Source: Firmicutes bacterium ZOR0006 (lineage in GTDB: Bacteria; Bacillota_I; Bacilli_A; Culicoidibacterales; ZOR0006). From it: DNA of 39,519 nt. The stretch's first letter is position 1. Every line of letters starts with the position of its first letter. Under the pieces are notes generated by a model that was given only the letters and a program-made list of their open reading frames with translations, was not told the DNA's origin and ran no database searches. The position numbers were made by a program, and so were the translations under genes. The stretch is from the NCBI GenBank assembly GCA_000798955.1, contig JTLC01000004.1:1-39519 (forward strand), in the 5' to 3' direction. Positions 1 through 8,715 of the stretch are shown here, piece after piece.

Positions 1-97
1 TGAAACAAATTCAGGCATGGCAAACGATTTTCAGCTAACCATGAGGGAGAAGCATGATATGAAGACCCAGATTTAAAGCTGTGGAAAGACAAAAAAG
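1..97. other. Window edge, probable 3' end of an upstream gene
   Basis: The first bases could be the tail of a plus-strand gene: one frame closes at 36-38 (last residues KQIQAWQTIFS), another stays open to 74-76. Nothing decides between them and no function can be read. The terminator that follows supports a gene ending here on the plus strand. Confidence 0.25.
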
Positions 98-140
98 AAA
101 TGAGATGCACATTCCAAGGAGGGGTGTCATCTCATTTTTT
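98..140 (+). terminator. Rho-independent terminator
   Basis: Left arm 98-110 (AAATGAGATGCAC) pairs with 123-136 with one bulged base, followed by a run of T to 140. It ends whatever gene lies before the window and insulates the MFS gene. Confidence 0.8.
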
Positions 141-217
141 ATTTAATCAACTAGTGGTTGAATGGAATTCACTTTTCGAGTTATATAATAGGAGTAAATT
201 CAACTAATAAGCGCTGT

Positions 218-246
218 TTGACAGGCTTTTAATTCGCTAAAATAAG
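218..246 (+). promoter_or_regulatory. Likely promoter of the MFS gene
   Basis: A perfect -35 TTGACA (218-223) is followed after 17 bp by a weak -10 AATAAG (241-246). A TATAAT at about 184-189 lies further upstream without a clear -35. An imperfect inverted repeat, TCAAC-TAGTG-GTTGA (147-161), and a further TTCAAC half-copy near 199 could be a regulator site. Confidence 0.45.
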
Positions 247-287
247 AATAAGCTTAGGCTAATTAAAATGATAGCGGGGGAAAAACT

Positions 288-1511
288 ATGAAAAAATTAA
301 TGTATATGATTTTACTGAATAATACGATTTCTAAAGTGGGTGATGGTTTTTTCTATATTGGTGTACTCTGGACAGCGATGAATGGACCAACAGGGGTTTT
401 AGCAGCAGGTGTTATTGGCTTTTTAGAAGCAACTGTTAGTTTTTTGCAAATTCCATTGAGTACGATTGTTGAGAAAAGTGAAAAGAAGCAATTATTTATT
501 TTTGCATCAATTATCCGTTTAGCTAGTGTGATGATTGTGGCTATTTTTTTCTTCTTCCAAGTTTCTTTTTTCTGGATTGCGCTTTGTTATTTGCTTCATG
601 AAATAGCAGTAGCACTAATTGGGGCAACAACGCAAACGTATACACCACAAATATTTACTGCTGATGAATATCGAATTTTTCAAGTAAAAGCTTCAACAAT
701 TCAACAAGTGACAATGATTGTCACACTCTCATTGGCAGGGGCAGCCTATTATTTTATTGGTTTTATCGGAATCTTAGTTGTTGAAGCCATTGCTGTGATA
801 CTGTATATGATAGTTGTAAGTCGTTATTATGTTAAACTTCAACCAGATGTACAGATTAGTCAAGAGCAGACACATGTTGAATTATTTTTAGATGGATTTA
901 ACTATGTACGATACAATCCAAAATTACTTTATATCGTTGGGCTATGTATCATCGCAAATGGCTTATTTGCACCACTGTTACAACTTTTAGTACCTAAAAT
1001 GATTGTCAATTTCTATCCAGAACAAGCAAGTTTTTATTCATCAGTTATTTTAAGCCTTATTTTTGCAGGTATGTTTATAATGGGGGTTATTTTACTTAAG
1101 CAAAAAGAATGGCTAAAAGATCCAAAATGGTTTCTACCAGTAGGAATATGCCTACAAATTCCCTTGATTGCGTGCTTATCTTTACAAAACATTTGGTTTC
1201 TTCTATTTGGTGGTCTTATTTTTGGGTTAGGTATGTGTCTGACAAATAATGCAATTAACTTTTTATTTGTCCAAGAAACTCCACCAACACATTTGGGGAG
1301 AGTTGGTGCTATTTTAAATACAGGGGCACAGGGAATTAGTGCAATTTCAATTCCGATAGCAGCACTATTTTTACAATCCGAGAATTATTACTATTACTTA
1401 CTAGGAACAATTTTGATTTATTTTATATTAGCAATTGTCCATACTATTTTAGTAAAGCGGCAGTTTTTTATCAAAAATATTCACTTAGATGCAACTGAAA
1501 CGAGCTATTAA
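288..1511 (+). CDS. MFS transporter, efflux type
   Basis: A 407-residue, strongly hydrophobic protein with about 12 membrane segments and no signal peptide. The general pattern (MFS_3, the family of macrolide exporter Mef and EntS) is visible in the start (LLNNTISKVGDGFFYIGVLW), in a central polar loop near residues 185-205, and in the conserved stretch around residue 340 with HLGRVGAILNTGAQGISA. It probably exports a drug or metabolite by proton antiport; the substrate cannot be told from sequence. The start ATG has a G-rich ribosome binding site (GCGGGGG, 274-280). The gene stands alone between two terminators, so it is not part of the maltose operons although it borders them. Confidence 0.8.
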   Translation: MKKLMYMILLNNTISKVGDGFFYIGVLWTAMNGPTGVLAAGVIGFLEATVSFLQIPLSTIVEKSEKKQLFIFASIIRLASVMIVAIFFFFQVSFFWIALCYLLHEIAVALIGATTQTYTPQIFTADEYRIFQVKASTIQQVTMIVTLSLAGAAYYFIGFIGILVVEAIAVILYMIVVSRYYVKLQPDVQISQEQTHVELFLDGFNYVRYNPKLLYIVGLCIIANGLFAPLLQLLVPKMIVNFYPEQASFYSSVILSLIFAGMFIMGVILLKQKEWLKDPKWFLPVGICLQIPLIACLSLQNIWFLLFGGLIFGLGMCLTNNAINFLFVQETPPTHLGRVGAILNTGAQGISAISIPIAALFLQSENYYYYLLGTILIYFILAIVHTILVKRQFFIKNIHLDATETSY

Positions 1512-1520
1512 AGACATGAA

Positions 1521-1553
1521 AAAAGACGTACTAACATAATTAGTGCGTCTTTT
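1521..1553. terminator. Bidirectional terminator
   Basis: A 14-bp stem with one G-T pair (1521-1534 with 40-53 of the same block) and a 5-base loop, with A-run before and T-run after. It serves the MFS gene on the plus strand and the converging GH13 gene on the minus strand. Confidence 0.85.
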
Positions 1554-1567
1554 TGTATTCAAGAAAA

Positions 1568-3679
1568 TTAAATCAAGAAAATTCGAACTTCACCAGGTGC
1601 TAACGAAACGGGTAAATTCCAGTTTTGATCAAAAGCATCATCCCATAATTCGTCACACCATTGGTGTGTTGAGTAAAGGACTTTGGCATGACGAGCATGA
1701 TTACCAGCTTTATGACGCATTTCACTTAACTTAATAGTGAAATCATGGTGTGTATAAACATCGGTATTAGCAAAGATTATTAACATATTATCATAATCTT
1801 GTTCGATTTCATTTGTGATGCTATAACCAAATCCTAAACCATGGTGAGTGTATGAATCAAATCCGACAGGTAAGAAGCCATCCATATCAAGAAGAGTATC
1901 TAAATATGTTTGGCGAATTGTACTAAGAGTATCAAGCATATCAGCTAAATCCCAACGATTATCATTGAGCCAATGGAAAGTAACCTTATCAAATAATGCA
2001 AGTTTTCCATTATAAGGATCATTTGGCGCAAGCATATAGGCTTCATTTGGCCGACAATCAAGACCAGTATTCATTGGTTGTGTTTCGTACACTTCCTGAC
2101 CAGAATTGATAAATGGAATTCCGTTTGGCATAAACATGTTAAGAGCTGTTAACATTTTGGCGAGTGAACGTCCGCCATCACGGGCAGCTAAACGTGGTGA
2201 ATCATGGGTTTCACCAGCTGCGAAGACTGGACATGGCAGATTTCGTGATTCAAACATAAAGTTATGCATTTCATGATCCCAAATTCGTGGCTCTTTGAAG
2301 AAACCTTGTCCAATAATCATATTGTAGCCGTTGTGACGTGCTTCCCATGCTTTACTAGCATACAATTCTTCGGCAATAAAAGCAAAGTCAGCATCATATT
2401 GACGTGCAGTTGTCAATATTTGGTGAACAAGCTCACTTGGTAGTGCGTGTCCCATATCAATACGTGCTCCATCGATACCAAAATTTTCTTGATAAAATGG
2501 TAAGACATGAGCTAATGTATCCCATAATTCTTGATTTGGTACATTTCCCTTAAAAGCATTTCCTTTAATTGTATCAAATAAAATATAAGGTGCTTGGTTA
2601 TTGTCAACATATTGCTGTGCAATAACTGGGTGATCGTTATAGAGGCGGAAGAATGTAACATCTGTCCAAGGTGGTTGTGGATCATTAATATGATCAGAAA
2701 AGGCTGGAGCAATAGTAATCCCAAAAGTTGATTCAATTGCTGATAAAAGCCCATCAGGATGTGGCTTTTTTTGGTAATTTTCGACAAACTTCTTCCAAGA
2801 TTTTGCATCAGTTAAATTAGGGGCGATGGTAAAGCGACGGATGTGTTGCCAAACATCGTCCGATTGATAAACAAATGGTAAAAGCTCATCAGTTGGTTGC
2901 GTATTTCCACCAACATGAGGGACATGCGGTGGATAATAATTTTGTTTTTGATCGAGATGAATCCAGTAAAACCAATCAGGATGATCTAAAATAAGTTCAC
3001 TTTCAACTGAGTTTGTCCGTGGGATAAAATCAATAGCGACACGAAGGCCGACGATATGACATGCCTCAACAAACGCTTGAAACTGCTCTGCAAGCGTTAA
3101 TTCAGGGACCATATTATCATATAATGCGGGATCAAGCTGACAAAAACTTGAAACAGCATAAGGTGATCCCAAATCACCTTTTTTATCACGTAAACTAAAT
3201 TGTGAAATTGGTAAAAGATAGACAGTTGTAATGCCCATTTTTTTGAGTAAAGGAAGTAATGCTAATGACTTTACAAAAGTTCCGGTTTCTTTCAATCCGT
3301 ATAAATTTTGCTCTTCTAGATCACCACTCCGGTCGTGGTCCCAAGCTGTTGATGTCCGAACCATCATTGAGTAAACACTAGCTTTGCGTAACCAGTCCCC
3401 ATTTTTTTCATCATCTGTTACTGTAATAAGTTTACTCAGTGGTTGTTGATAATCTGTCTTTGTATCATATGCTTCCGTACCTAAAATGTAATCTTCAATG
3501 GCACTACGATAGAAGCTATAAGGATTAACGAGTAATTCCCCCCAAGGTGTTGTTCGTGTTGCCTCAAAATTAAAACAATTCCATAAGTCAGGAATCGTGT
3601 AATTGAAAATTGTTTTGCTTGATGCTTTTTCTTGCTTTTTTAGCGAAGTGAGCATGCGTAATAATTGCGATGTACCCAT
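1568..3679 (-). CDS. GH13 (alpha-amylase superfamily) enzyme, GlgE-like layout
   Basis: A 703-residue cytoplasmic enzyme (no signal peptide) acting on alpha-glucans. The GH13 barrel is complete: strand-2 region TTVYLLPISQ near 151-160, LRVAIDFIP near 212-220, nucleophile Asp408 in GIDGARIDMGH, acid/base Glu437 in FIAEELY, and the third acid Asp493 in AGETHDSPR. The layout (KGDLGSPYAV, then DHPDWFYWI) recalls the GlgE/GH13_3 group rather than secreted amylases, but the nucleophile region differs and I cannot assign a subfamily or reaction. It is divergent from maltose phosphorylase with shared MalR-like and cre sites, so a role in using maltodextrin or glycogen is likely. The start follows AGGAGG. 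Confidence 0.75.
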   Translation of the reverse strand: MGTSQLLRMLTSLKKQEKASSKTIFNYTIPDLWNCFNFEATRTTPWGELLVNPYSFYRSAIEDYILGTEAYDTKTDYQQPLSKLITVTDDEKNGDWLRKASVYSMMVRTSTAWDHDRSGDLEEQNLYGLKETGTFVKSLALLPLLKKMGITTVYLLPISQFSLRDKKGDLGSPYAVSSFCQLDPALYDNMVPELTLAEQFQAFVEACHIVGLRVAIDFIPRTNSVESELILDHPDWFYWIHLDQKQNYYPPHVPHVGGNTQPTDELLPFVYQSDDVWQHIRRFTIAPNLTDAKSWKKFVENYQKKPHPDGLLSAIESTFGITIAPAFSDHINDPQPPWTDVTFFRLYNDHPVIAQQYVDNNQAPYILFDTIKGNAFKGNVPNQELWDTLAHVLPFYQENFGIDGARIDMGHALPSELVHQILTTARQYDADFAFIAEELYASKAWEARHNGYNMIIGQGFFKEPRIWDHEMHNFMFESRNLPCPVFAAGETHDSPRLAARDGGRSLAKMLTALNMFMPNGIPFINSGQEVYETQPMNTGLDCRPNEAYMLAPNDPYNGKLALFDKVTFHWLNDNRWDLADMLDTLSTIRQTYLDTLLDMDGFLPVGFDSYTHHGLGFGYSITNEIEQDYDNMLIIFANTDVYTHHDFTIKLSEMRHKAGNHARHAKVLYSTHQWCDELWDDAFDQNWNLPVSLAPGEVRIFLI

Positions 3680-3707
3680 ACGTATAATCCTCCTTTTTTT
3701 CTTCTAT

Positions 3708-3736
3708 ATTGTACCATTAGGAAAACGCTTTTAAAA
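3708..3736 (-). promoter_or_regulatory. Promoter of the GH13 gene with overlapping cre-like site
   Basis: On the minus strand the -10 is TACAAT (3713-3708) and, 17 bp upstream, a poor -35 TTTTAA (3736-3731). The spacer holds a cre-like sequence, GGAAAACGCTTTTA (3720-3733), with two departures from the CcpA consensus. A poor -35 with an operator at about -55 suggests an activator-dependent promoter that CcpA represses. Confidence 0.5.
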
Positions 3737-3748
3737 CTGCAAAACTGA

Positions 3749-3762
3749 TGTTAACGGTAACA
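3749..3762. promoter_or_regulatory. MalR-like (LacI-family) operator, copy A
   Basis: TGTTAACGGTAACA, a near-palindrome with central CG as in LacI-family sites. Its centre lies about 54 bp upstream of the predicted start of the divergent GH13 transcript. It matches three other sites in the window (3792, 6722, 8578). Confidence 0.65.
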
Positions 3763-3791
3763 TTCTTAATATGTTTTTCACAAATTAAAAT

Positions 3792-3805
3792 TGGTATCGT
3801 TAACA
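3792..3805. promoter_or_regulatory. MalR-like operator, copy B
   Basis: TGGTATCGTTAACA; its reverse complement agrees with copy A at 11 or more of 14 positions. The centre lies about 55 bp upstream of the predicted maltose phosphorylase transcription start, so copies A and B serve the two divergent promoters symmetrically. Confidence 0.65.
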
Positions 3806-3818
3806 GAGCGAAAACGTG

Positions 3819-3847
3819 TTGACGACAAGCGAAATGCTTGTTAGGAT
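3819..3847 (+). promoter_or_regulatory. Promoter of maltose phosphorylase
   Basis: A -35 TTGACG (3819-3824), 17-bp spacer and -10 TAGGAT (3842-3847). The spacer is itself a perfect inverted repeat, ACAAGC-GAAAT-GCTTGT (3825-3841), which would place a bound protein between the two promoter boxes. Confidence 0.55.
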
Positions 3848-3865
3848 ACAAAAAGAAGCAGAAAA

Positions 3866-3880
3866 GGAATGCGTTTTCAT
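3866..3880 (-). promoter_or_regulatory. cre site (CcpA) downstream of the malP promoter
   Basis: Read on the minus strand, TGAAAACGCATTCC matches the catabolite-responsive element consensus TGWAANCGNTNWCA at nearly all positions. It lies just after the predicted transcription start of maltose phosphorylase, a position suited to roadblock repression in the presence of glucose. Confidence 0.6.
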
Positions 3881-3951
3881 AACGTTTTATAGTTTCAAAG
3901 ATTAATAAAAAATAAAGTTGGCAATAGGTAGCAATTTTAGGAGGAAGAAGT

Positions 3952-6240
3952 ATGTATACACGTTTATTTGCAATTGATGATTGGAAAATTATCGAAAATG
4001 AATTACACAAAGAAGAATTCCGTTTAGCAGAATCAATGACTTCACTTGGGAATGGTCATATGGGAATGCGTGGTAATTTTGAAGAAACATATTCAGGCGA
4101 TATGCACCGTGGTTCATATGTTGCAGGTGTTTGGTTCCCTGACAAAACCCGTGTCGGTTGGTGGAAAAATGGCTATCCTCATTATTTTGGTAAGGTAATC
4201 AATTCAACAAATTATATTGGTATTCAAATCTTTATTGATGGTGAAGAGCTTGATTTATATACAGCAAATGTGACGGCTTTTTACCGCGAACTTGATTTGC
4301 AGACGGGAACATTAACGCGCCGCTTCAAGATTGAGCACCAAGGAAAAGAAACAACGTGTGAAGTTATCCGCTTTTTAAGTGTGAGTAAAACAGAATTAGC
4401 TGCAGTATCTTACACAGTCCAACCTTTGAATTATCAAGCAAAAATTACGTTTATACCATATCTAGATGGTGATGTTCGGAATGAAGACTCAAACTATGAT
4501 GAGAATTTTTGGCAACCAGTGAGTCACAAAGTACAGAATTTTAGTGGGAGTTTAGTAATGCAAACTGTGGCAAATAATTTTGGGACGCCCCAATTTAGTA
4601 TTGCCACAGCAATGCAAGTTGTACCAATTGGTTTAGTTACAAACACGCAAACAACAGCAACGGAAACTTATGTTGGTGTTCAAGTTGAAATGAGTGCAAC
4701 ACCAGAAAAGCCAGCACAAATCCAAAAATTTGTAGCCGTGACAACTGATCGAGATTATCCTGCTGAGCAGCTTGTCTCACAAGCAGAAGCTGTACTTGCC
4801 ACTATACGAGGGTTTGAGACAGAATTACAAGCTAGTCAGTGTGGTTGGCGACAACGTTGGGAACAAGCTGATGTCGAAATCAAAGGCGATAGCGAAGCTC
4901 AACAAGGAATTCGTTTCAATTTATTTCAATTATTTTCTACATATTATGGTGAAGATGCTCGCTTGAATATTGGACCGAAAGGTTTCACCGGTGAAAAATA
5001 TGGTGGGGCAACGTACTGGGATACAGAAGCATACTGTTTACCTGTTTATTTAGGAACAGCAAGTCCTGAAGTAGCTCGTAATTTATTGGTTTATCGACAT
5101 GAACAACTACCAGGAGCAATTCATAATGCACAACAACAAGGTTTAAATGGAGCATTGTATCCGATGGTGACATTTAATGGGATTGAATGTCACAATGAAT
5201 GGGAAATTACGTTTGAAGAAATTCACCGGAATGGTTCGATGGCATACGGAATTTATAACTATGTTAACTATACGGGGGATAGCGATTATTTACATGAATA
5301 TGGTCTCGATGTGTTAGTGGCAATTTCACGATTCTGGGCGGATCGGGTTCATTATTCAAAGCGCAATGATTGCTATATGATGCATGGTGTAACAGGACCA
5401 AATGAATATGAAAATAATGTCAATAATAACTGGTATACGAATTTTATTGCTCAATGGACATTAGCATATACGTTAGAAACAATTGGACAGTTACGTGAAT
5501 TAGGTCATGAATCAGTAATTACTAAAAATGAGTTAACTGAAAGTGAACTTGCTCAATGGCAAAAAATTGTTGCGAAAATGTATCTTCCATATGATGATGA
5601 TTTAGGTGTTTTTGTGCAACATGATACATTCTTAGATAAAGAATTAATGACGGTAGCTGAATTAGATCAGAGTCAAAGACCACTGAATCAAAAATGGTCA
5701 TGGGATCGAATTTTACGTTCGTGTTTTATTAAACAAGCAGATGTACTCCAAGGTGTGTATTATTTCCCAGAACGTTTTACGTTGGCAGAGAAACGCCGCA
5801 ATTTTGAGTTTTATGAACCAATGACAGTTCATGAATCATCATTATCACCATCAATTCATGCGATTTTAGCGGCTGAATTAGGCATGGAAGAAAAGGCTGT
5901 CGAAATGTATGAGCGCACGGCACGACTTGATTTAGATAATTACAACAATGACACTGAAGATGGTCTACATATTACGTCAATGACTGGAAGCTGGCTCGCA
6001 ATCGTTCAAGGATTCGCTGGAATGCGTACGGCAGATGCCCAGTTAAGTTTTGCCCCGTTTGTTCCCCAAAAATGGGAGGGTTATAGCTTTAAGATTAATT
6101 ATCGTGGATCATTAGTCAAAGTTGATGTGACAAAATCAAAGGTGACGCTTGTTCTTGAAGCTGGGAAAGCATTACCAGTGACAGTATACAATCAAGAACA
6201 TCTGTTAACAACAACGATAACGATTGCTATTCCCCAATAA
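3952..6240 (+). CDS. malP: Maltose phosphorylase (GH65)
   Basis: This 762-residue cytoplasmic enzyme splits maltose with phosphate into glucose and beta-glucose 1-phosphate, which saves ATP compared with hydrolysis. Family features are the N-terminal beta-sandwich with [20 protein letters not shown] (22-41), the (alpha/alpha)6 barrel, and the catalytic motif [20 protein letters not shown], in which Glu485 of PNEY is the general acid. The length equals that of Lactobacillus maltose phosphorylases. Trehalose or kojibiose phosphorylase is possible but the motif fits maltose best. It has an AGGAGG site before the ATG. No beta-phosphoglucomutase lies in the window, so the second enzyme of the pathway must be elsewhere. 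Confidence 0.92.
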   Translation: MYTRLFAIDDWKIIENELHKEEFRLAESMTSLGNGHMGMRGNFEETYSGDMHRGSYVAGVWFPDKTRVGWWKNGYPHYFGKVINSTNYIGIQIFIDGEELDLYTANVTAFYRELDLQTGTLTRRFKIEHQGKETTCEVIRFLSVSKTELAAVSYTVQPLNYQAKITFIPYLDGDVRNEDSNYDENFWQPVSHKVQNFSGSLVMQTVANNFGTPQFSIATAMQVVPIGLVTNTQTTATETYVGVQVEMSATPEKPAQIQKFVAVTTDRDYPAEQLVSQAEAVLATIRGFETELQASQCGWRQRWEQADVEIKGDSEAQQGIRFNLFQLFSTYYGEDARLNIGPKGFTGEKYGGATYWDTEAYCLPVYLGTASPEVARNLLVYRHEQLPGAIHNAQQQGLNGALYPMVTFNGIECHNEWEITFEEIHRNGSMAYGIYNYVNYTGDSDYLHEYGLDVLVAISRFWADRVHYSKRNDCYMMHGVTGPNEYENNVNNNWYTNFIAQWTLAYTLETIGQLRELGHESVITKNELTESELAQWQKIVAKMYLPYDDDLGVFVQHDTFLDKELMTVAELDQSQRPLNQKWSWDRILRSCFIKQADVLQGVYYFPERFTLAEKRRNFEFYEPMTVHESSLSPSIHAILAAELGMEEKAVEMYERTARLDLDNYNNDTEDGLHITSMTGSWLAIVQGFAGMRTADAQLSFAPFVPQKWEGYSFKINYRGSLVKVDVTKSKVTLVLEAGKALPVTVYNQEHLLTTTITIAIPQ

Positions 6241-6257
6241 AAAATCGGAATATAAAA

Positions 6258-6337
6258 AAACCACTAGGAAATAGGAGTGCATCTCATTATTTGGCTGACC
6301 AATAAATAATGGCGATGCACATCAAACCTAGTGGTTT
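6258..6337. terminator. Long bidirectional stem-loop terminator
   Basis: The outer stem AAACCACTAGG (6258-6268) pairs with CCTAGTGGTTT (6327-6337), and inside it GTGCATC (6278-6284) pairs with GATGCAC (6314-6320) and ATTATT (6286-6291) with AATAAT (6305-6310). A-run before and T-run after let it stop both malP and the converging acetyltransferase gene, whose stop codon lies in the stem. Confidence 0.75.
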
Positions 6338-6623
6338 ATTTTTTACTGTAGCTCCAATCAACAAAACTAATTGGATGTTTTTTGAGATAGTTTTGTGCAT
6401 ATGGACAGGCCGGGAACACTTTTACTTCTTTACGATGGAGTTGTTCGAGGTAAGTCTGCATCAAAATAGTTCCAAAGCCCTGATGTTGAAAATCAGGATT
6501 CAGTTCAACACGTTCGATGATGTGGATATTACGGACAGTATCAATACTGAAGTGGATAGTTCCGACGAGAACTTTATCTTCAAATAAAGAAAACGTATCG
6601 AGTTCATTTGTTGTAAAACGCAT
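6336..6623 (-). CDS. Small GNAT-family N-acetyltransferase (YjdJ type)
   Basis: A 95-residue protein of the short GCN5-related acetyltransferase group (COG2388). The acetyl-CoA loop is HQGFGT near residue 50, and the typical C-terminal signature is VFPACPYAQNYLKKHP. Its substrate is unknown. The chosen ATG (6623) has AGGTG 6 bases upstream; a GTG at 6632, three codons earlier, is the alternative and sits close to GGGGAG. It converges on malP and is not evidently related to sugar use. Confidence 0.8.
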   Translation of the reverse strand: MRFTTNELDTFSLFEDKVLVGTIHFSIDTVRNIHIIERVELNPDFQHQGFGTILMQTYLEQLHRKEVKVFPACPYAQNYLKKHPISFVDWSYSKK

Positions 6624-6721
6624 AACTAGCACCTACTCCCCTTAGATTTCTCTTCATTTTACACCTTATTTTGTGAAATACAAGAAAAAAACGCCAAGAG
6701 CACGATTATAAACTGAAAAGA

Positions 6722-6735
6722 TGATAGCGGTAACA
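6722..6735. promoter_or_regulatory. MalR-like operator, copy C
   Basis: TGATAGCGGTAACA. The centre is 54-55 bp upstream of the predicted transcription start of the alpha-glucosidase gene, the same distance as copies A and B. Confidence 0.65.
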
Positions 6736-6747
6736 AACGTGTAGGTG

Positions 6748-6776
6748 TTGTTGCTCGGGAGTAAAGATGATACATT
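6748..6776 (+). promoter_or_regulatory. Promoter of the alpha-glucosidase gene
   Basis: A -35 TTGTTG (6748-6753), 17-bp spacer and -10 TACATT (6771-6776); the transcript would start near 6783 and have a leader of about 34 bases. Confidence 0.55.
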
Positions 6777-6816
6777 TAAAATAGTTAAACTAAATATGAA
6801 AAAAAGGGTTGAGAGC

Positions 6817-8511
6817 ATGGAAGCAAAATGGTGGCATAAAGCGGTGGTTTATCAAATATATCCACGTAGTTTTAAAGATAGCAATCAGGATGGAATAGGA
6901 GATTTACGAGGGATTATTGAGAAGGTTGATTATTTAGTCAAATTAGGTATCAATACAATTTGGTTAAATCCTATATTTTCATCACCAAATGATGATAACG
7001 GGTATGATATTAGTGATTTTCGGGGAATTATGGCTGACTTTGGGACAATGGCTGATTTTGATGAATTAGTGATGGTATTGAAGAAAAATAATATTCGGCT
7101 TGTCATGGACCTCGTGTTAAATCATACATCTGATGAACATCCTTGGTTTTTAGAAGCACGGAAAAATAAAGACAATGCGTACCGAGATTATTACTTATGG
7201 GCACAAGGTCGAGGCGGTAAAGAACCAACAAACTGGGAATCATTCTTTGGTGGCAGTTTATGGGAACATGATGTTCGTACCGATGAATATTATTTACATT
7301 TATTTAGTAAGAAAATGCCAGATCTAAACTGGTCAAGCTCAAAGCTTCGGAATGAAATGTATGAAATTGCAAACTTTTGGGCTGAAAAAGGTGTCGATGG
7401 CTTCCGGATTGATGCTGTTGTTCACATTGATAAAGACAGTAGTTACCCACAAGCAGATAATCCTGGTGGACGTCCGTATGTGATGGCGGATTACTACTAT
7501 GCGAATCGTCCGGCTGTCCATGATTACTGTCAAGAATTTTACCGTGAAGTCTTAGCGGGTAAGGAAATTATGACTGTCGGGGAGGCAGCAAGTGCTACGA
7601 TTGAGGAAGCATTGAAATATACAGCTCCCGAGCGTGAAGAATTCAATATGATTATTACCTTTGAAGCAATTAGTTTTGATATTGATGCGAGTTTGAACCC
7701 TGCTGTGCCGCCAAAGTGGACACAAAAGCGACCTGATTTATGTGAAATGAAACGAGTTTGGATGAAGTGGCAAGACGGACTTTATGGGAAGGGGTGGAAT
7801 ACATTATATTGGAATAACCATGATGTGCCGCGAGTTGTTTCACGCTATGGAAATACAGAAACATACCACAAAGAAAGTGCTAAAATGTTAGCAACGTTAC
7901 TCTACTTTTTCTGGGGAACACCATATATTCTCCAAGGTGAAGAAATCGGAATGACAAATGTTGCCTTTGCTGAATTGGCGGATTATCGTGATGTTGAAAT
8001 TGAAACTTTTTATCGTGAAGCACTGGCAACAGGAAAAGTTACACACGATCAGGCTATGGCAATGATCCATGCGCGATCGCGCGATAATGCACGAACACCG
8101 ATGCAATGGGATGCGACGCCACAAGCTGGATTTAGTCAAGTGAACCCATGGATGAAAGTGAATCCAAATTATCAGACGATTAATGTGGCTGCTAATCTTG
8201 CCGATGCAGATTCAATTTTTTATCATTATCAAAAAATAATTGCATTACGGACAAAATCAGTTTACAGTGATGTGATTACATATGGGAAAACAACACTATT
8301 ATTAGCAGATGATGAGCATATTTTTGCCTACACTCGCGAATATGGACAACAAAAATTATTAGTTGTTGTGAACTTTTTTGAAACACCACAGGTCGTTGAT
8401 TTGCCATTCGACGTCCAGAGTATCATTTTGCAAAACTATGCTGAAGTGAAACAGTCAACAAAGCAATTGACACTTCGACCATACGAAGCGATTGTGTATG
8501 TGGTACAATAA
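6817..8511 (+). CDS. malL: GH13 alpha-glucosidase (oligo-1,6-glucosidase / maltase family)
   Basis: A cytoplasmic exo-enzyme releasing glucose from the non-reducing end of malto- or isomalto-oligosaccharides. The 564-residue length is typical of GH13_31. It opens with WWHKAVVYQIYPRSF and keeps the triad Asp199 (GFRIDAVVHI), Glu256 (TVGEAAS) and Asp336 (NNHDVPR). The residue after the nucleophile is Ala200; in this family Val there goes with alpha-1,6 and small or polar residues with alpha-1,4 preference, so I lean to maltase activity. The ATG at 6817 has AAAGGG upstream; an in-frame ATG 24 codons earlier would overlap the promoter and is unlikely. Operator C and the neighbours place it in the maltose regulon. 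Confidence 0.88.
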   Translation: MEAKWWHKAVVYQIYPRSFKDSNQDGIGDLRGIIEKVDYLVKLGINTIWLNPIFSSPNDDNGYDISDFRGIMADFGTMADFDELVMVLKKNNIRLVMDLVLNHTSDEHPWFLEARKNKDNAYRDYYLWAQGRGGKEPTNWESFFGGSLWEHDVRTDEYYLHLFSKKMPDLNWSSSKLRNEMYEIANFWAEKGVDGFRIDAVVHIDKDSSYPQADNPGGRPYVMADYYYANRPAVHDYCQEFYREVLAGKEIMTVGEAASATIEEALKYTAPEREEFNMIITFEAISFDIDASLNPAVPPKWTQKRPDLCEMKRVWMKWQDGLYGKGWNTLYWNNHDVPRVVSRYGNTETYHKESAKMLATLLYFFWGTPYILQGEEIGMTNVAFAELADYRDVEIETFYREALATGKVTHDQAMAMIHARSRDNARTPMQWDATPQAGFSQVNPWMKVNPNYQTINVAANLADADSIFYHYQKIIALRTKSVYSDVITYGKTTLLLADDEHIFAYTREYGQQKLLVVVNFFETPQVVDLPFDVQSIILQNYAEVKQSTKQLTLRPYEAIVYVVQ

Positions 8512-8518
8512 ATCAGAA

Positions 8519-8548
8519 AAACAAGTTGTACAGCAACTTGTTTTTTTG
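8519..8548 (+). terminator. Rho-independent terminator
   Basis: AAACAAGTTG (8519-8528) pairs with CAACTTGTTT (8534-8543) around a 5-base loop, followed by T to 8547. It ends the alpha-glucosidase transcript. Confidence 0.85.
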
Positions 8549-8577
8549 CTGAAAAAAACCTTAAAGAAACAAAAAAA

Positions 8578-8622
8578 TGATACCGCTAACAACTGGACTT
8601 TCACACCGAAGCTTGGTACAGT
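8578..8622 (+). promoter_or_regulatory. MalR-like operator D with promoter of the DUF1189 gene
   Basis: The operator TGATACCGCTAACA (8578-8591) is followed by -35 TGGACT (8594-8599), 17 bp, and -10 TACAGT (8617-8622). With this promoter the operator is centred at about -44, one helical turn closer than copies A-C. The promoter boxes are weak, so the start point is uncertain. Confidence 0.45.
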
Positions 8623-8631
8623 AAGGAAGTA

Positions 8632-8673
8632 GCCCACTCAAAAAAATGTTTGAATGGGAAATAATAATTGGGC
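8632..8673 (+). promoter_or_regulatory. Leader hairpin with an alternative pairing
   Basis: CCCACTCAAA (8633-8642) pairs with TTTGAATGGG (8649-8658) with one mismatch. The same GCCCA (8632-8636) can instead pair with TGGGC (8669-8673). The region lies in the leader of the DUF1189 gene, 40 bases before its ribosome binding site. Whether it switches anything is unknown. Confidence 0.35.
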
Positions 8674-8715
8674 AGGGACCAAGTTATCAAAAAGATGTGG
8701 ATAAGAGGTGGGAGC

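Noticed and set aside
3717-4010. Minus-strand frame of 97 codons across the malP promoter
   Set aside because: It covers the operators, promoters and the start of malP and has no ribosome binding site.
8610-8685. Known riboswitch (yybP-ykoY or THF type) before the DUF1189 gene
   Set aside because: Short similarities exist (GGAAGTAGC, GAATGGGA), but the conserved loops are incomplete, the element is too small for yybP-ykoY, and the likely promoter lies within its 5' arm.
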